Part shown: in pieces, positions 25,457 to 34,851 of the stretch
Layout: every line of letters begins with the position of its first letter
How positions within the stretch are numbered: position 1 is the first letter of the stretch
Assembly: GCA_964601275.1 (NCBI GenBank)
Contig: CAZRMV010000004.1
Coordinates: forward strand, 248,001-312,000
Direction: 5' to 3'
Origin: JAOZPE01 sp964601275
GTDB taxonomy: Bacteria > Krumholzibacteriota > Krumholzibacteriia > JAJRXK01
DNA: 64,000 nt
Position numbers and translations under genes: made by a program
Notes under the pieces: model-generated
Database searches by the model: none
Seen by the model: the letters and a program-made list of their open reading frames with translations, nothing else
What the model was told of the DNA's origin: nothing

Positions 25457-25485
25457 TGTATACTTTACCGGGTGGGCGAGTGCAA
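25457..25485 (-). promoter_or_regulatory. Promoter of the unidentified RNA
   Basis: Minus strand: TTGCAC (25480-25485), exactly 17 bp, TATACA (25457-25462). It is among the closest to consensus in the window. The -10 box overlaps the ATG of a 76-codon reading frame (25227-25457), so that frame would lie upstream of the transcript start and cannot be what this promoter serves. Confidence 0.6.
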
Positions 25486-25601
25486 GTGTCTTTTCAGGGA
25501 ATGCGCCAGGGAGTAAAGTCCCCTCAGGCAACAGATCGTGGTCCAGATCGGGACTGCGCCCTTCCCGACCATCGCACCCCCTCAACCGGGGAATCGCAGG
25601 T

Positions 25602-26732
25602 ATGGCCGCCAATCCCTTCCGATTCGGAACTCCCGTGGGCGAGGCGTTGCTGATCGATCGCCACCAGGAGCGCGAGGAGACCCTGCGACTCTTGCGCCAG
25701 GCGAAGTGCCTGGCCATGGTCGCACCCCGCGGCACCGGAAAGAGCAGCCTGCTGCGGGCGGTGGCCGCCGACTGCCGCGCCGAGGGCATCGACGTGGCCT
25801 GGGTCGACCTGCTGCCCGCGATCAATTCCCGCCGCTTCGCCGAACTCTACGCCTCGGCCCTGACCCTGGAACCTTCACACACCGTCGAGGACATGCGCGA
25901 AGCGATCCGCCGCCTCATCCCCCATTTCACCCCGCGGGTGACGATCAGTGGGGAAGGAGCGCTGCAACTGGACCTGTGGGACCGCGAGCGGGACATCCAG
26001 GCGCTGATGGACCGCATCTTCGAGGTGCCCGGGGAGATGCAGGCCAGAAGCGGCCGACCGCTGGTGGTGATCTTCGACGATTTCGAGGACCTGGTGACCA
26101 GCGCCCAGGACGATCTCCTGCGCGACCTCGCCTCGGCGGTGCGCAAGCAGATCGAGGTGGCCTATGTCTTCGTGCTGCGACGCGACGCCACGGTCCGCCG
26201 CACCTTCCTCGAGCCCAAGAGCCCGTTCTACCGCCTGGCCGAGCCGCTGAAACTGGAGCCGGTGCCCGCCGGCGAGATGAGCCAGGGCCTGCAGAAGCTC
26301 TTCGAGGAGAACGGAGTCGAGATCGATCGGGAACTGGTCTATGAGATCCAGACCGTGGCCGCGCACGTGCCCCACTACGTGCAGATGCTGGCCCACACCG
26401 TGTTCGAGGAGGCGCGGGAAGAGGGCCGGGCGCAACCTCAGCATCTGAAGGCCGCCTTGGCCCACGTGCTGGAAAGCCAGGCCTACGCCTTCAAGTTCCA
26501 GTGGGACCAGTTGTCTCCCCACCAGAAGAACCTCGCCCTTGCGATCGCCCAGGGGCATACCGAGAAGCTGCACTCGCAGCTCATGGTGGTGCGCCTGGGG
26601 CTGGGTTCGCCCAGCACGGTGGCCAAGAACCTGAAGGCGTTGGACGCGCGGGAGATCCTGCGCCGCACCGAGGAGGAGATCCGCTTCGTCGACCCCTTCT
26701 TCGGACTGTGGTTGCAACGAAGGATGGCCTAG
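25602..26732 (+). CDS. AAA/STAND-type ATPase with C-terminal winged helix
   Basis: 376 residues. Walker A APRGTGKSSLL near residue 42, Walker B PLVVIFDDFEDLV near residue 152, then a helical lid and a C-terminal winged-helix-like part (SPHQKNLALAIAQGH ... LGSPSTVAKNLKALDAREIL ... EIRFVDPFFGLWLQRR). The closing FVDPFF-x-x-W-L motif is typical of the archaeal-type ATPase_2 group, whose cellular roles are mostly unknown. It ends 5 bp before the ABC-F gene and probably shares its transcript. The 116 bp between the RNA promoter at 25485 and this ATG show no clear promoter apart from a TATACT at 25459-25464. Confidence 0.85.
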   Translation: MAANPFRFGTPVGEALLIDRHQEREETLRLLRQAKCLAMVAPRGTGKSSLLRAVAADCRAEGIDVAWVDLLPAINSRRFAELYASALTLEPSHTVEDMREAIRRLIPHFTPRVTISGEGALQLDLWDRERDIQALMDRIFEVPGEMQARSGRPLVVIFDDFEDLVTSAQDDLLRDLASAVRKQIEVAYVFVLRRDATVRRTFLEPKSPFYRLAEPLKLEPVPAGEMSQGLQKLFEENGVEIDRELVYEIQTVAAHVPHYVQMLAHTVFEEAREEGRAQPQHLKAALAHVLESQAYAFKFQWDQLSPHQKNLALAIAQGHTEKLHSQLMVVRLGLGSPSTVAKNLKALDAREILRRTEEEIRFVDPFFGLWLQRRMA

Positions 26733-26737
26733 TTGCC

Positions 26738-28717
26738 GTGTCCCTCATCACTCTCCAGAACACCGGTTTCGACTACGGCCGCCAGGTCATCCTGGACGGG
26801 GTCAACCTCACCATCAACGCAGGTGAACGCTACGGCCTGGTCGGGGTGAATGGAGCCGGCAAGAGCACCTTCATCCGCCTGCTGGCGCGCGAGCTGGAGC
26901 CTCTGCGCGGGCGGATCGAACGGGCTTCCCGGGTGTCCGTGGGTCATCTCACCCAGGACACCCGGCTCGAAAGCGACGAAGCCCTGCTGGAGGCGGTGCG
27001 CAAGGCGGCCTTCGCGCCGCTTTTGGAGATCGAGCGCCGACTGGAGGAGCTCACCCGGCGCATGGGCGAGGGAGAGCACTCGCCGGCCCTCATGGAGGAA
27101 TACGGGCGTCTGCACGAACGCTTCGAGGCCGCCGACGGCTACTCCCTGCAGGCGCGGTGCGAAGCCGCGCTCATGGGGCTGGGCTTTTCCGTCGAACGTT
27201 TCGACCAGCCGGTCTCCACCCTGAGCGGAGGACAGAAGCGACGGGCCGCGTTGGCCGCCGTGCTCCTGGGTGGATTCGACGTGCTCCTGCTGGACGAGCC
27301 CACCAACCACCTCGACCTGGACGCGCGCGAGTGGCTCGAGGAGCACCTGGTGACCCGCCGGGGGGCGATGATCGCGATCTCCCACGACCGCGCCTTCCTG
27401 GATCACACCACCGACTTCACCCTGCACCTGTACAACGGGCGGTTGGATCGCTTCCAGGGCAGCTACACGAAGTTCATGCGGCAGTGGACCGAACAGAAGG
27501 CGCAGTGGGAGGAACGCTTCCGGCGGCAGCAGGAGCAGATCAGCAAGACCGAAGCCTTCATCCGCAAGAACATCGCCGGTCAGAGGACGAACCAGGCCAA
27601 GAGCCGCCGCAAGCAGCTCGCCCGGATGGATCGCATCGAGGCGCCCCCGAGCGAGGGCCGCCGCTACCACTTCGATTTCGAGCCGGCGCGGCCCAGCGGC
27701 CAGGTGGTGTTCGAAGGCAAGGGCCTCTCGCAGCGTTTCGGCGACCTGCTGCTGTACCGCGATCTCGACTTCCAGATCCTGCGGGGGGAGAAGGTGGGGG
27801 TGATCGGTCCCAACGGGACCGGCAAGACCACCTTGTTGCGTGCGCTGACCCGGGAGATCGCTCCCTCCACCGGATCGATCATCGTGGGGCACAATGTCGA
27901 CATCGGCTACTACGACCAGAACCTCACCTTGGTGAACGACGCCAACACCGTGCTGGGCGAACTGCGCGCCCTCGATCCCCTGGCCGCAGACGGCGACCTG
28001 CGCTCGCTGTTGGCGGCCTTCGGTTTCGGTGAGGACATGATCGACCAGCCGGTGCGATCGCTCAGCGGAGGCGAACGGGCGAGGCTCTCCCTGCTGCATC
28101 TCATCTTCGAGCGGCACAACACCCTGCTTTTGGACGAACCCACGAACCACTTGGACACCGACAGCCGTGAAGCGTTGGAAGACGCGCTGGTGGATTATCC
28201 CGGAACCCTCATCTGCGTTTCCCACGACCGCTATTTCCTGAATCGCATCGTGGGTCGGATCTTCGCCTTCGAGACGCGCTCCGGTGGAGGGGTCGGAGAC
28301 GATCCGGCGAAGGTCGGAGTGCGCCAGTACCTGGGCAACTACGACGACTATCGCCGAAAGAGGAAGCAGGAAGAGGAAGCGGCCCGCGTCTCGAGGATCC
28401 CCCGGCCAGAATCGAGACCGGCGGGGCAAACGGTGCGGGTCGAACCCGAGGCGCCGGTCCCCACCGACGGATCGGTGAGCAAGCGGCAACTGAGCAAGAA
28501 CCAGCTCCAGAGGATCCGCCGGGAGATCCAGGATCTCGAAGAGGAGATCTCCCTGTTGGAGGAAGACATCGAACTGTTGGGCCGCAGGATGAGCTCAGGC
28601 GGCCTGGAAGGCGCGGATCTGACGAAGGCCGCCCGGGACGCGGAGAAGCTGCAGAAAACGATGGAGGCGAAGATGCAGCGTTGGGAAGAGTTGAGCCGGT
28701 TGATGGAGAGAGCTTAG
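26738..28717 (+). CDS. ABC-F family ATPase
   Basis: 659 residues from a GTG at 26738. Two ABC domains without membrane segments: Walker A GVNGAGKST near residue 38, signature TLSGGQKRRAALA near 160, Walker B VLLLDEPTNHLDLD; then GPNGTGKTT near 358, SLSGGERARLSLL near 445 and LLLDEPTNHLDTD. The linker has the charged-helix pattern of ABC-F proteins (KFMRQWTEQKAQWEERFRRQ), and the C terminus ends in a coiled coil (about 575-659) like that of Uup. ABC-F proteins bind the ribosomal E site and relieve stalls or modulate translation; a few give antibiotic resistance. Which subfamily this is cannot be fixed by eye. Confidence 0.9.
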   Translation: MSLITLQNTGFDYGRQVILDGVNLTINAGERYGLVGVNGAGKSTFIRLLARELEPLRGRIERASRVSVGHLTQDTRLESDEALLEAVRKAAFAPLLEIERRLEELTRRMGEGEHSPALMEEYGRLHERFEAADGYSLQARCEAALMGLGFSVERFDQPVSTLSGGQKRRAALAAVLLGGFDVLLLDEPTNHLDLDAREWLEEHLVTRRGAMIAISHDRAFLDHTTDFTLHLYNGRLDRFQGSYTKFMRQWTEQKAQWEERFRRQQEQISKTEAFIRKNIAGQRTNQAKSRRKQLARMDRIEAPPSEGRRYHFDFEPARPSGQVVFEGKGLSQRFGDLLLYRDLDFQILRGEKVGVIGPNGTGKTTLLRALTREIAPSTGSIIVGHNVDIGYYDQNLTLVNDANTVLGELRALDPLAADGDLRSLLAAFGFGEDMIDQPVRSLSGGERARLSLLHLIFERHNTLLLDEPTNHLDTDSREALEDALVDYPGTLICVSHDRYFLNRIVGRIFAFETRSGGGVGDDPAKVGVRQYLGNYDDYRRKRKQEEEAARVSRIPRPESRPAGQTVRVEPEAPVPTDGSVSKRQLSKNQLQRIRREIQDLEEEISLLEEDIELLGRRMSSGGLEGADLTKAARDAEKLQKTMEAKMQRWEELSRLMERA

Positions 28718-28812
28718 CTTGGAGACGGCGGCCGTTGCCGACGGGGCCGAGTCCTGGATACCGACCCCTCCCCGAGGTTTCCCGATGGGGCGACCCGGGG
28801 ACACCGGAGAGC

Positions 28813-31800
28813 TCATTTCAACAGGACCATTCTCCGGGTCCCCGCGTAGCTTCGGGTCTCCAGGCGCAGGAAGTACACCCCGCTGGAGACCCGTTGTCCC
28901 CGATCGTTCGTCCCGTCCCACACGATCCGGTGCTGTCCGGCCGTCTCCCTCGTTCCGCCGCGCAGGACACGGACCCGCCTTCCCGCTGCGTCGAAGATCT
29001 CCAGGCGCACCTCGGAGGCCTCGGCGAGAACGTAGGCGATGGTGGTGCGGGGGTTGAAGGGATTGGGATGGCTCGGTTCGAGGCGCGTGCCCGCCATCGT
29101 GACCGGCTGATCGTCCACCCCGGTCACCGCCTGCAGGAGGAAGACCGCACTCGCGGCATCGAGCGGGCCGATGAGCTGCTCCACGTGGAGGAGCAGGACG
29201 GCGTCAGACGAACCCACCGCGGGCACCAGCCAGGAATACTGCCCCGCGGCCACTTCCGCGGCGCTGAGGGTGGCGATCGGGGTGAAGGTCAGCCCGCGGT
29301 CGGTGCTGAGGCTCAGTGTTCCTCCGCTCGTCGTTCCCCCCACACCTTCCCACCGCACCGTCACCAGGTCTCCCTCGGTAAGCAGCTCCCCCGCCCAGGG
29401 TTCCAGGAAGGCGGGAAGGGCGCGGCTGTTGATGAGATCCCCGGCCAGCGTCGTTCCTCCCGCGTTGCCGGCCGCGTCCACTGCCCGGACGGCGAACGCG
29501 AAGCTGCCATCACCCAGGCCCAGGGTCACTGATTCGGTGGTCACGTCGACGGTGGCGTCGGCCACCGGTCCGGGATTGCTCGCGTCCAGCTTGATGGAGT
29601 ATCCCGCCACCCCGGAAAGGTTGTCGGTGCAGGGATCCCAGGTGAATATGACCTGGCCGAAATCACCGGGCAGGTCCAGGGGCACGCTGGCCTTCAGGTT
29701 CACCGGGGTCGAGGGAGCCGTCGCGTCGATCCAGAAGGGACCGATATGCACCGCGCCGTCGGCCCAGTACCCGGCTCGATCGATGGCGCGCACGTGGAAG
29801 TAGTGGCTCTTTCCATCGGGGAGGGGCGGGCTGGTCTCGATGGCGATCTCTGGTGCCCAGCCTCCGCGGGGAACAGTGGGCACGGTGAGGGGCTGTTGAT
29901 CCCAGAGCGTTCCGTATTCGACCCACCCGGAACAAGCGTCCGACCCGAAGGGCCACCATACGTCGACGGTGTTGTCGAGCGACCAGACGCCGGGGGTGTG
30001 CGAGTTGCTGTTCACCGCGGTGGGGTTGACCGGCGGCGTGTCATCGATGAAGAAGCTGTCACAGGGGGTCCAGGAACTCGTGAGGCCGCACTCGTGATGG
30101 ACCCGGACGCGCCAGTAGTAGGTGGTTCCGGGCAGGAGATTGTACAGTTGGACCACGTTCGAGCTGGTGGTGTAGGTGTCGCCGCCCCCGCAACTCGTGT
30201 TCACTTCCACCTCGTAGCTGGACCACCCGTTGACGTGGTTCCACTGCAGGGTGACATCGGGCGAGGTACAGCTTCCACCCTTGGGGCTCACCGTGATCGG
30301 CGGCATCACCGAGGCGGGTGCCACCTGGAAGCTCCAACACGAGGCACTGGCGTCGCTCCACTGCATCGTCTGGCCGCAGGTCGTCCGGCCCCGCACCCTC
30401 CAGAAATACTGGGCGCCCGGAATCAAGCTGCTCAAGGTGAGCGAGGTCGCGGTGATCCCGGTGACGATGGTTCCCTGCCCGCACTGGGTGTCCACCTGGA
30501 CCTCGTAGCTGGCGGCGCCCCGGATGGGGCTCCAGTCGAGGATCGGGGAGGTACCCACACAGTGCTCCCCGTCCGCGGGTGAGGTCACCGTGGCGATGAA
30601 GGAGGTGTCCGGCGCGGTCTTGAAGGTGCTGCTCGCACCATAGGGAGTCGATGGGCCGCAACCGTAACGAGCCGCGATACTCCAGTGGTAGGTGGTGCTC
30701 GGGGCCAGTCCATCCAGATAGAAGTAGTTGTCCAGGGTGCTGTAGACCGGGAATTGGGTGGAATCCGACCAGACGCTGAGGTCGTACGCCACACCCGTTC
30801 CCACGTCACTCCAGTTGAAGTAGAGATGCTCGGTCACCTGGCAGGTGCTGCCGTCCGGGGGCGAGTACAACACCGGCGCCGGGGGGGTGATCTGGGGGCA
30901 GTCCACCTGGATTTCCGAGGCATCCTGGCCGCTGGTGGCATTGTTGGCCGGGTTGCCGTCGTTCACATCGAAGATGATGCCGATATGGTAGGACCCGATA
31001 GGAGTACCCGCCGGGACGCTGATCCCGCTCAAGCTGATGTTGAAGAATTGCCGTGGGGCCAGCGTGAGATCGAAGTATCCGTGCTGGAGGAAGAGATCGG
31101 TGTTGGTGATGACGTCGTCGGTGGACAGGTAGACGTCGTAATTCCAGGTGCCCGAAGCGCTCTGGTCCCCGTAGTTGAGCAGGACGAAGGAGAAGGGAAG
31201 GATCTCGTCGACTTCGTGGACCTGGCTCGGGGTCTGCAGCGCGAGTGGGATGAGGTCGAAGGAGGACGGGGAGTCCTGGTCCAACCAGAGCCCGATGTCG
31301 TTGAACTTCGCCGACGTGACCATGCAGTCGGTGGTGCTTGATGTCCGGTCCGAGGTGGAGATGACCGCGTAGACGGCCCCCTCCCGTTCGGCGCCGCTGC
31401 CGCTGTGTCCGCCGAAGGAGGGGGAAGTGAAACTCGCCTTGTGCGAGGATGAAGAGCATGTGTCGAACAAGCCGTAGTTCTCGTACATGAGTTCGCCGTC
31501 ATAGGGGTTTTCCGCCGGCCAACCGGCGTGGTGCCAGGACCCCTCCTCGAACCAGCCGCAGCCGCCGTATCCATAGCCCCACCAGCCGGTGAGGGCGCCG
31601 ATGGGACGATCGAGGGTGACCAGGCCCACATCGTGGGAGAAATCGCCCGAATCGGTCCATCCCTGCCAGGAATGCAGGAGAACGGCGTCCGCGGTGCCGA
31701 AGGGCGAGCTGCCGTTCTCATAGCCGGGAACGACGGTGAGTTGTTCGGCCCAGTCATGGACCGCGGCGGCGCCTATTTCCTGGGCGAAGACCACGTGACC

Positions 31801-32322
31801 GGCGGTGAGGACGTGAAGGGGATCGATCAGGGTTCCCGAACCCACCCGGCTGTGCGCGACGCCGTTGGTGTCCCGGAAGGTCATGAAGATCTTCACCCGC
31901 CGCGGGTAGGTCCCGGAAGCGGGATCGGTCACCTGGCTCCACGCACCGAAATCGAGGGTCCGATCGGGTTCGAGGGAATCGAGAAGGTCCCGGTAGGCGC
32001 CCTGGGCTCCCGGCACGAAACCGGACTCGGGGAGATCCAGATCCGGCGGTCGCTCCTGGGCCGTGGTCCGGCCGCTGGCCATGTCGTGGGTCAGGAGTCG
32101 GCCGGCGGGAACCCTCTTCTGGTCCGGTGGGGCCTGGGGGATCGGAAGGGGTTGGGCGCCGGGGTAGCGCTCACGGAGCCGGTCCAGCTTCCTTGGCCGG
32201 GGTCGCGGAGCGGCCGGAGAGGAATGGGTGGGGGATGCAAAGGCAGTGGCCAGGAAGAAGAGAAGACAGAGAACACCGCATCGGGTCCCCAGGGGGGAAC
32301 GTCTGGACCGCGGCGATTCCAT
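28813..32322 (-). CDS. Secreted trypsin-like serine protease with CARDB/fibronectin-type repeats and T9SS-type tail
   Basis: 1169 residues. Signal peptide to about residue 30. Residues 130-350 form an S1-family (glutamyl-endopeptidase-like) protease with the triad His176 (LTAGHVV), Asp231 (SHDVGLVTLD) and Ser307 (FGGHSGSG). Next come a CARDB-like domain (PSQVHEVDEILPFSFVLLNY), three fibronectin-type/TreA-like modules each opening with an ILYSPPDGS- or SPADG-type phrase and ending T-T-Y-x-W-R-V, and further Ig-like modules. The final 90 residues, from SHPNPFNPRTTIAYVLAE to GTRRMVLLK, form the FlgD-like sorting domain. So it is a secreted, probably surface-bound or released protease. The target is unknown; no inhibitor or partner is adjacent. 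Confidence 0.88.
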   Translation of the reverse strand: MESPRSRRSPLGTRCGVLCLLFFLATAFASPTHSSPAAPRPRPRKLDRLRERYPGAQPLPIPQAPPDQKRVPAGRLLTHDMASGRTTAQERPPDLDLPESGFVPGAQGAYRDLLDSLEPDRTLDFGAWSQVTDPASGTYPRRVKIFMTFRDTNGVAHSRVGSGTLIDPLHVLTAGHVVFAQEIGAAAVHDWAEQLTVVPGYENGSSPFGTADAVLLHSWQGWTDSGDFSHDVGLVTLDRPIGALTGWWGYGYGGCGWFEEGSWHHAGWPAENPYDGELMYENYGLFDTCSSSSHKASFTSPSFGGHSGSGAEREGAVYAVISTSDRTSSTTDCMVTSAKFNDIGLWLDQDSPSSFDLIPLALQTPSQVHEVDEILPFSFVLLNYGDQSASGTWNYDVYLSTDDVITNTDLFLQHGYFDLTLAPRQFFNISLSGISVPAGTPIGSYHIGIIFDVNDGNPANNATSGQDASEIQVDCPQITPPAPVLYSPPDGSTCQVTEHLYFNWSDVGTGVAYDLSVWSDSTQFPVYSTLDNYFYLDGLAPSTTYHWSIAARYGCGPSTPYGASSTFKTAPDTSFIATVTSPADGEHCVGTSPILDWSPIRGAASYEVQVDTQCGQGTIVTGITATSLTLSSLIPGAQYFWRVRGRTTCGQTMQWSDASASCWSFQVAPASVMPPITVSPKGGSCTSPDVTLQWNHVNGWSSYEVEVNTSCGGGDTYTTSSNVVQLYNLLPGTTYYWRVRVHHECGLTSSWTPCDSFFIDDTPPVNPTAVNSNSHTPGVWSLDNTVDVWWPFGSDACSGWVEYGTLWDQQPLTVPTVPRGGWAPEIAIETSPPLPDGKSHYFHVRAIDRAGYWADGAVHIGPFWIDATAPSTPVNLKASVPLDLPGDFGQVIFTWDPCTDNLSGVAGYSIKLDASNPGPVADATVDVTTESVTLGLGDGSFAFAVRAVDAAGNAGGTTLAGDLINSRALPAFLEPWAGELLTEGDLVTVRWEGVGGTTSGGTLSLSTDRGLTFTPIATLSAAEVAAGQYSWLVPAVGSSDAVLLLHVEQLIGPLDAASAVFLLQAVTGVDDQPVTMAGTRLEPSHPNPFNPRTTIAYVLAEASEVRLEIFDAAGRRVRVLRGGTRETAGQHRIVWDGTNDRGQRVSSGVYFLRLETRSYAGTRRMVLLK

Positions 32323-32644
32323 TGGAGGTCACTTCCCGGGGGAACGAGGGAACGGTCGGTGGGACCCGCCGATCCTCGTCCTGCAGGGAAGGTATCCCGG
32401 TCTGCGGGAGTCTTCGACTTCTCTCGCTTTGGCGCCTCGAGACGCCGGGCCGGGTTCCTGGGCGCGGGAACCAGGCGTGGACGCACCAGATCCATCCTAG
32501 CACACTTCCGGGCGCCTATCCCCGTTTTCCGCTTTTTCTCTTGTCGCTGTCCCGCCGCCGGGCTTGTATTCGCTCTCCCAGGTCGGCGCAGGACGAAGAT
32601 GTCCACCAGGGGGTGGCTCAGCACCGCAGACGGAGGGGCCCTCG
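32323..32644. other. Intergenic region upstream of the protease
   Basis: 322 bp between the divergent protease gene and the frameshifted membrane-protein gene. On the minus strand an extended -10 (TGCTAGGAT, 32494-32502) could serve the protease, but no -35 box is evident. I see no repeat or RNA here. Confidence 0.3.
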
Positions 32645-33198
32645 TTGAAGACCCAGACGGCGCTCATCGACTTCCTTTCCCGGCAATGGCTTGTCATCGT
32701 GTCCGGGGTCGGCCCTGACCCCGATCGACAATCCTCAGAATCTCTTCATCTATTGGAGTTATGACCTTCCCCTTCACGAGTTCGTGGAAACGATCCTCCC
32801 GTTCTCCGCGTTCTTCCTGGGACTGCTCCTTCTCATCACGTTCTTCCTCGGGACGAGGAACAACGATCGGAACCGGGCGCCACAGGTCATCGAAAGAATG
32901 GCGTATGTCCATGTACTCCTTCTCATCTTGGTGCTCCTGACGGTTCTTCGGGTCCTGCCGGTGAAGACAGGAGTTCACATCGAATTGGCAGTCACTGTTG
33001 TGGGGTGTGAATGCGGGAAGGTTCGGGAGCCTGTTCGCCTCCTTCGCGAATCTGATTGCCTACCGGTTGTACATCACGCATGACGGCGCCGAGAACATCG
33101 CTCGCTTCACCACGCGGTTTCTCATTGCGGGGTACGTGGCCTTGTTCCTGTCGGTGGCGTTGTTTCTTCTTCTCCATCCGGCCGTCACCGGCCCTTGA
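32645..33198 (+). pseudogene. Frameshifted small integral membrane protein
   Basis: A TTG at 32645 with GGAGG 8 bp upstream starts a frame (ALIDFLSRQWLVIVSG) that continues sensibly only after a +1 shift near the GGGG at 32705-32708, reading FIYWSYDLPLHEFVETILPF and two transmembrane helices, and again after a second +1 shift near the GGGG at 33002-33005, reading SLFASFANLIAYRLYITHDG and a last helix (IAGYVALFLSVALFLLLHP). Dropping one G at each tract gives one protein of about 183 residues with three or four membrane segments. Either the gene has decayed or both G tracts carry sequencing errors. No family recognised. Codon use is less GC-biased than in the neighbours. Confidence 0.55.
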
Positions 33199-33289
33199 CG
33201 GCGGTGGAGGTTTGTGCGGTGATCTTCCACGAGAACGGTTGTCATCGGGGCTCCGGCCGGTCTTTCTGCCCGGGAGATGTCATTTCGCC

Positions 33290-34804
33290 ATGCGTTGGTG
33301 GTCGAGGTCATTGCTTCTCCTTCTGGTCGTGCTGGGGGCCCTCTCCACCTGGTCTTATCTCGAGACCGCACCGGAATCGCCGCCTACGCCGAGAATCGTC
33401 GATCGGCAGTTCGCTCCGGCGGAACTCGCTGAAGACATCGCGTTCATGCTGACAACCTATGAGGACGTTCATCCCGATTTGTATTCTCGCGTGCCAAGAG
33501 ATTCCGTGGCCACGCTGGTTGAAGAGCTGAAGGCGCGTTGTGACCACCCGATGACGCGGCGGGAATCCTGGCCTCAGATCGCGCGACTGGTGAGCACCTT
33601 CGGCGATGGGCATACCGGGGCATTGTTTCCCCAGGAGGAGATCAAGCGCTTCACGGACCGGGGCGGACAATGGTTTCCTCTCGAAGTCGACGCATTCATG
33701 GATGGTGCCCTGCGCGTGCGCGAGATGCACGGGCCGGCAAGCCCCATCAAGGCTGGCGCGTGGATCACCAGGATCAATGGTCGACCGGTGGAGGACCTGT
33801 TCCCCGAGCTCATGGACCTGGTGAGCGGAGAAAAGGATTCCTATCGGACCTTTGTTGTCCAGAATGCCCTGGAAACCCTTCTCTGGTTGGATGGAATTCG
33901 GGCTCCATTCGAGATCGAATGGCGGAACAACGCGGATCAGGCCAGCGGACATGCGACCCTGCAAGGTGTTCCCCTCCAGGTCCTGCGCAAGGCCCGGTCA
34001 CGCAGGCACGCGTCCAGCGAAGACTTCCATTTCGAAGATCTCGACGGTGGTTTCGGTTATCTCGAGTTCCGGCGTATGCGGCGGCCGCGGGCCTTCAACG
34101 AGTTCCTGCAGGAGACCTTCCAGCGTATCCACGACCGGCCCATCCGGGGCCTCGTGATCGACTTGAGGCGCAATGGCGGAGGCTCGACCCGTCTGGGCGA
34201 TCTACTTCTTTCGTACATCACCGACCAACCCTACCGCATGATCGCGCGCATGGATCTCAAGGTGTCGCGGCAAAAGAAGCAATGGTTGAAGAAGAGGTAT
34301 CTGCCACGGGCCTTGCAGTGGCTTCCCCTGCAATACATCACTGCAGGGTGGCGGCAAATCTGGAGCGCGCCCGAGGGTTCGATCGTCACTTCGGTGGTTG
34401 AGCCCAGCCGCCCACCGGACAACCCGTTGCGCTACCGCGGTCCGGTTTGTGTTCTCATCGGACCCCGGACGTTCTCTTCGGCGCAGAAACTGACGAACGC
34501 AATCAAGGATTTCAAGTTGGCGACTTTGATCGGCCAGGAAACCGGGGGCGTTCCCAACGCTTTCGGTGAGGCATACACCTTCCGTCTTCCACATACCCGA
34601 CTTCTGGTGCGAGTTTCAACAAAACGCTATGTGCGGGCGAATGGCGACGCGTCCTGGAGCCGGGGAATCCCTCCCGATATCGAGGTGATTCCTTCACCGG
34701 CAGAGCTGGGGTCAGACCGGGATCCGGTGCTGGAAGCCGCACGTGCGTGGCTGGCCGGACATCAGAGAAAACGCCAGGGGGTGATGGCGCGCAACGGGAG
34801 GTGA
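33290..34804 (+). CDS. S41-family (C-terminal processing/tricorn-like) peptidase, membrane-anchored or exported
   Basis: 504 residues; an N-terminal hydrophobic segment (SLLLLLVVLGALSTWSYL) suggests export or a membrane anchor. A helical region (about 40-110), a PDZ-like part (SPIKAGAWITRINGRPVEDL) and the S41 core (GFGYLEFRRM, RGLVIDLRRNGGGSTRLGDL) follow. The nucleophile lies in IGPRTFSSAQKLTNAI: Ser396 or Ser397 with Lys400 close by, fitting the Ser-Lys dyad of this family. The closing SWSRGIPPDIEVIPS is the usual end of S41 domains. The ribosome site is distant, so a slightly different start is possible. First intact gene of a three-gene plus-strand run with the methyltransferase and the dioxygenase remnant. 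Confidence 0.85.
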   Translation: MRWWSRSLLLLLVVLGALSTWSYLETAPESPPTPRIVDRQFAPAELAEDIAFMLTTYEDVHPDLYSRVPRDSVATLVEELKARCDHPMTRRESWPQIARLVSTFGDGHTGALFPQEEIKRFTDRGGQWFPLEVDAFMDGALRVREMHGPASPIKAGAWITRINGRPVEDLFPELMDLVSGEKDSYRTFVVQNALETLLWLDGIRAPFEIEWRNNADQASGHATLQGVPLQVLRKARSRRHASSEDFHFEDLDGGFGYLEFRRMRRPRAFNEFLQETFQRIHDRPIRGLVIDLRRNGGGSTRLGDLLLSYITDQPYRMIARMDLKVSRQKKQWLKKRYLPRALQWLPLQYITAGWRQIWSAPEGSIVTSVVEPSRPPDNPLRYRGPVCVLIGPRTFSSAQKLTNAIKDFKLATLIGQETGGVPNAFGEAYTFRLPHTRLLVRVSTKRYVRANGDASWSRGIPPDIEVIPSPAELGSDRDPVLEAARAWLAGHQRKRQGVMARNGR

Positions 34805-34851
34805 TATGTTCCACAAGAAAGGGGGTTCGCCACCAGGAAGGGCGTCGACCG

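Noticed and set aside
25227..25457. A 76-codon minus-strand frame ending GLNEEQRLKAAYR...
   Set aside because: Its ATG overlaps the -10 box of the RNA promoter, it has no signal peptide or domain, and the region folds as an RNA. The L-K-A-A-Y likeness to the secreted-protein tail is probably chance.
32759..32800. An ATG at 32759 as a gene start in the frameshift region
   Set aside because: Its frame gives a charged, hydrophilic chain with no membrane segment; the hydrophobic frames are the conserved-looking ones.
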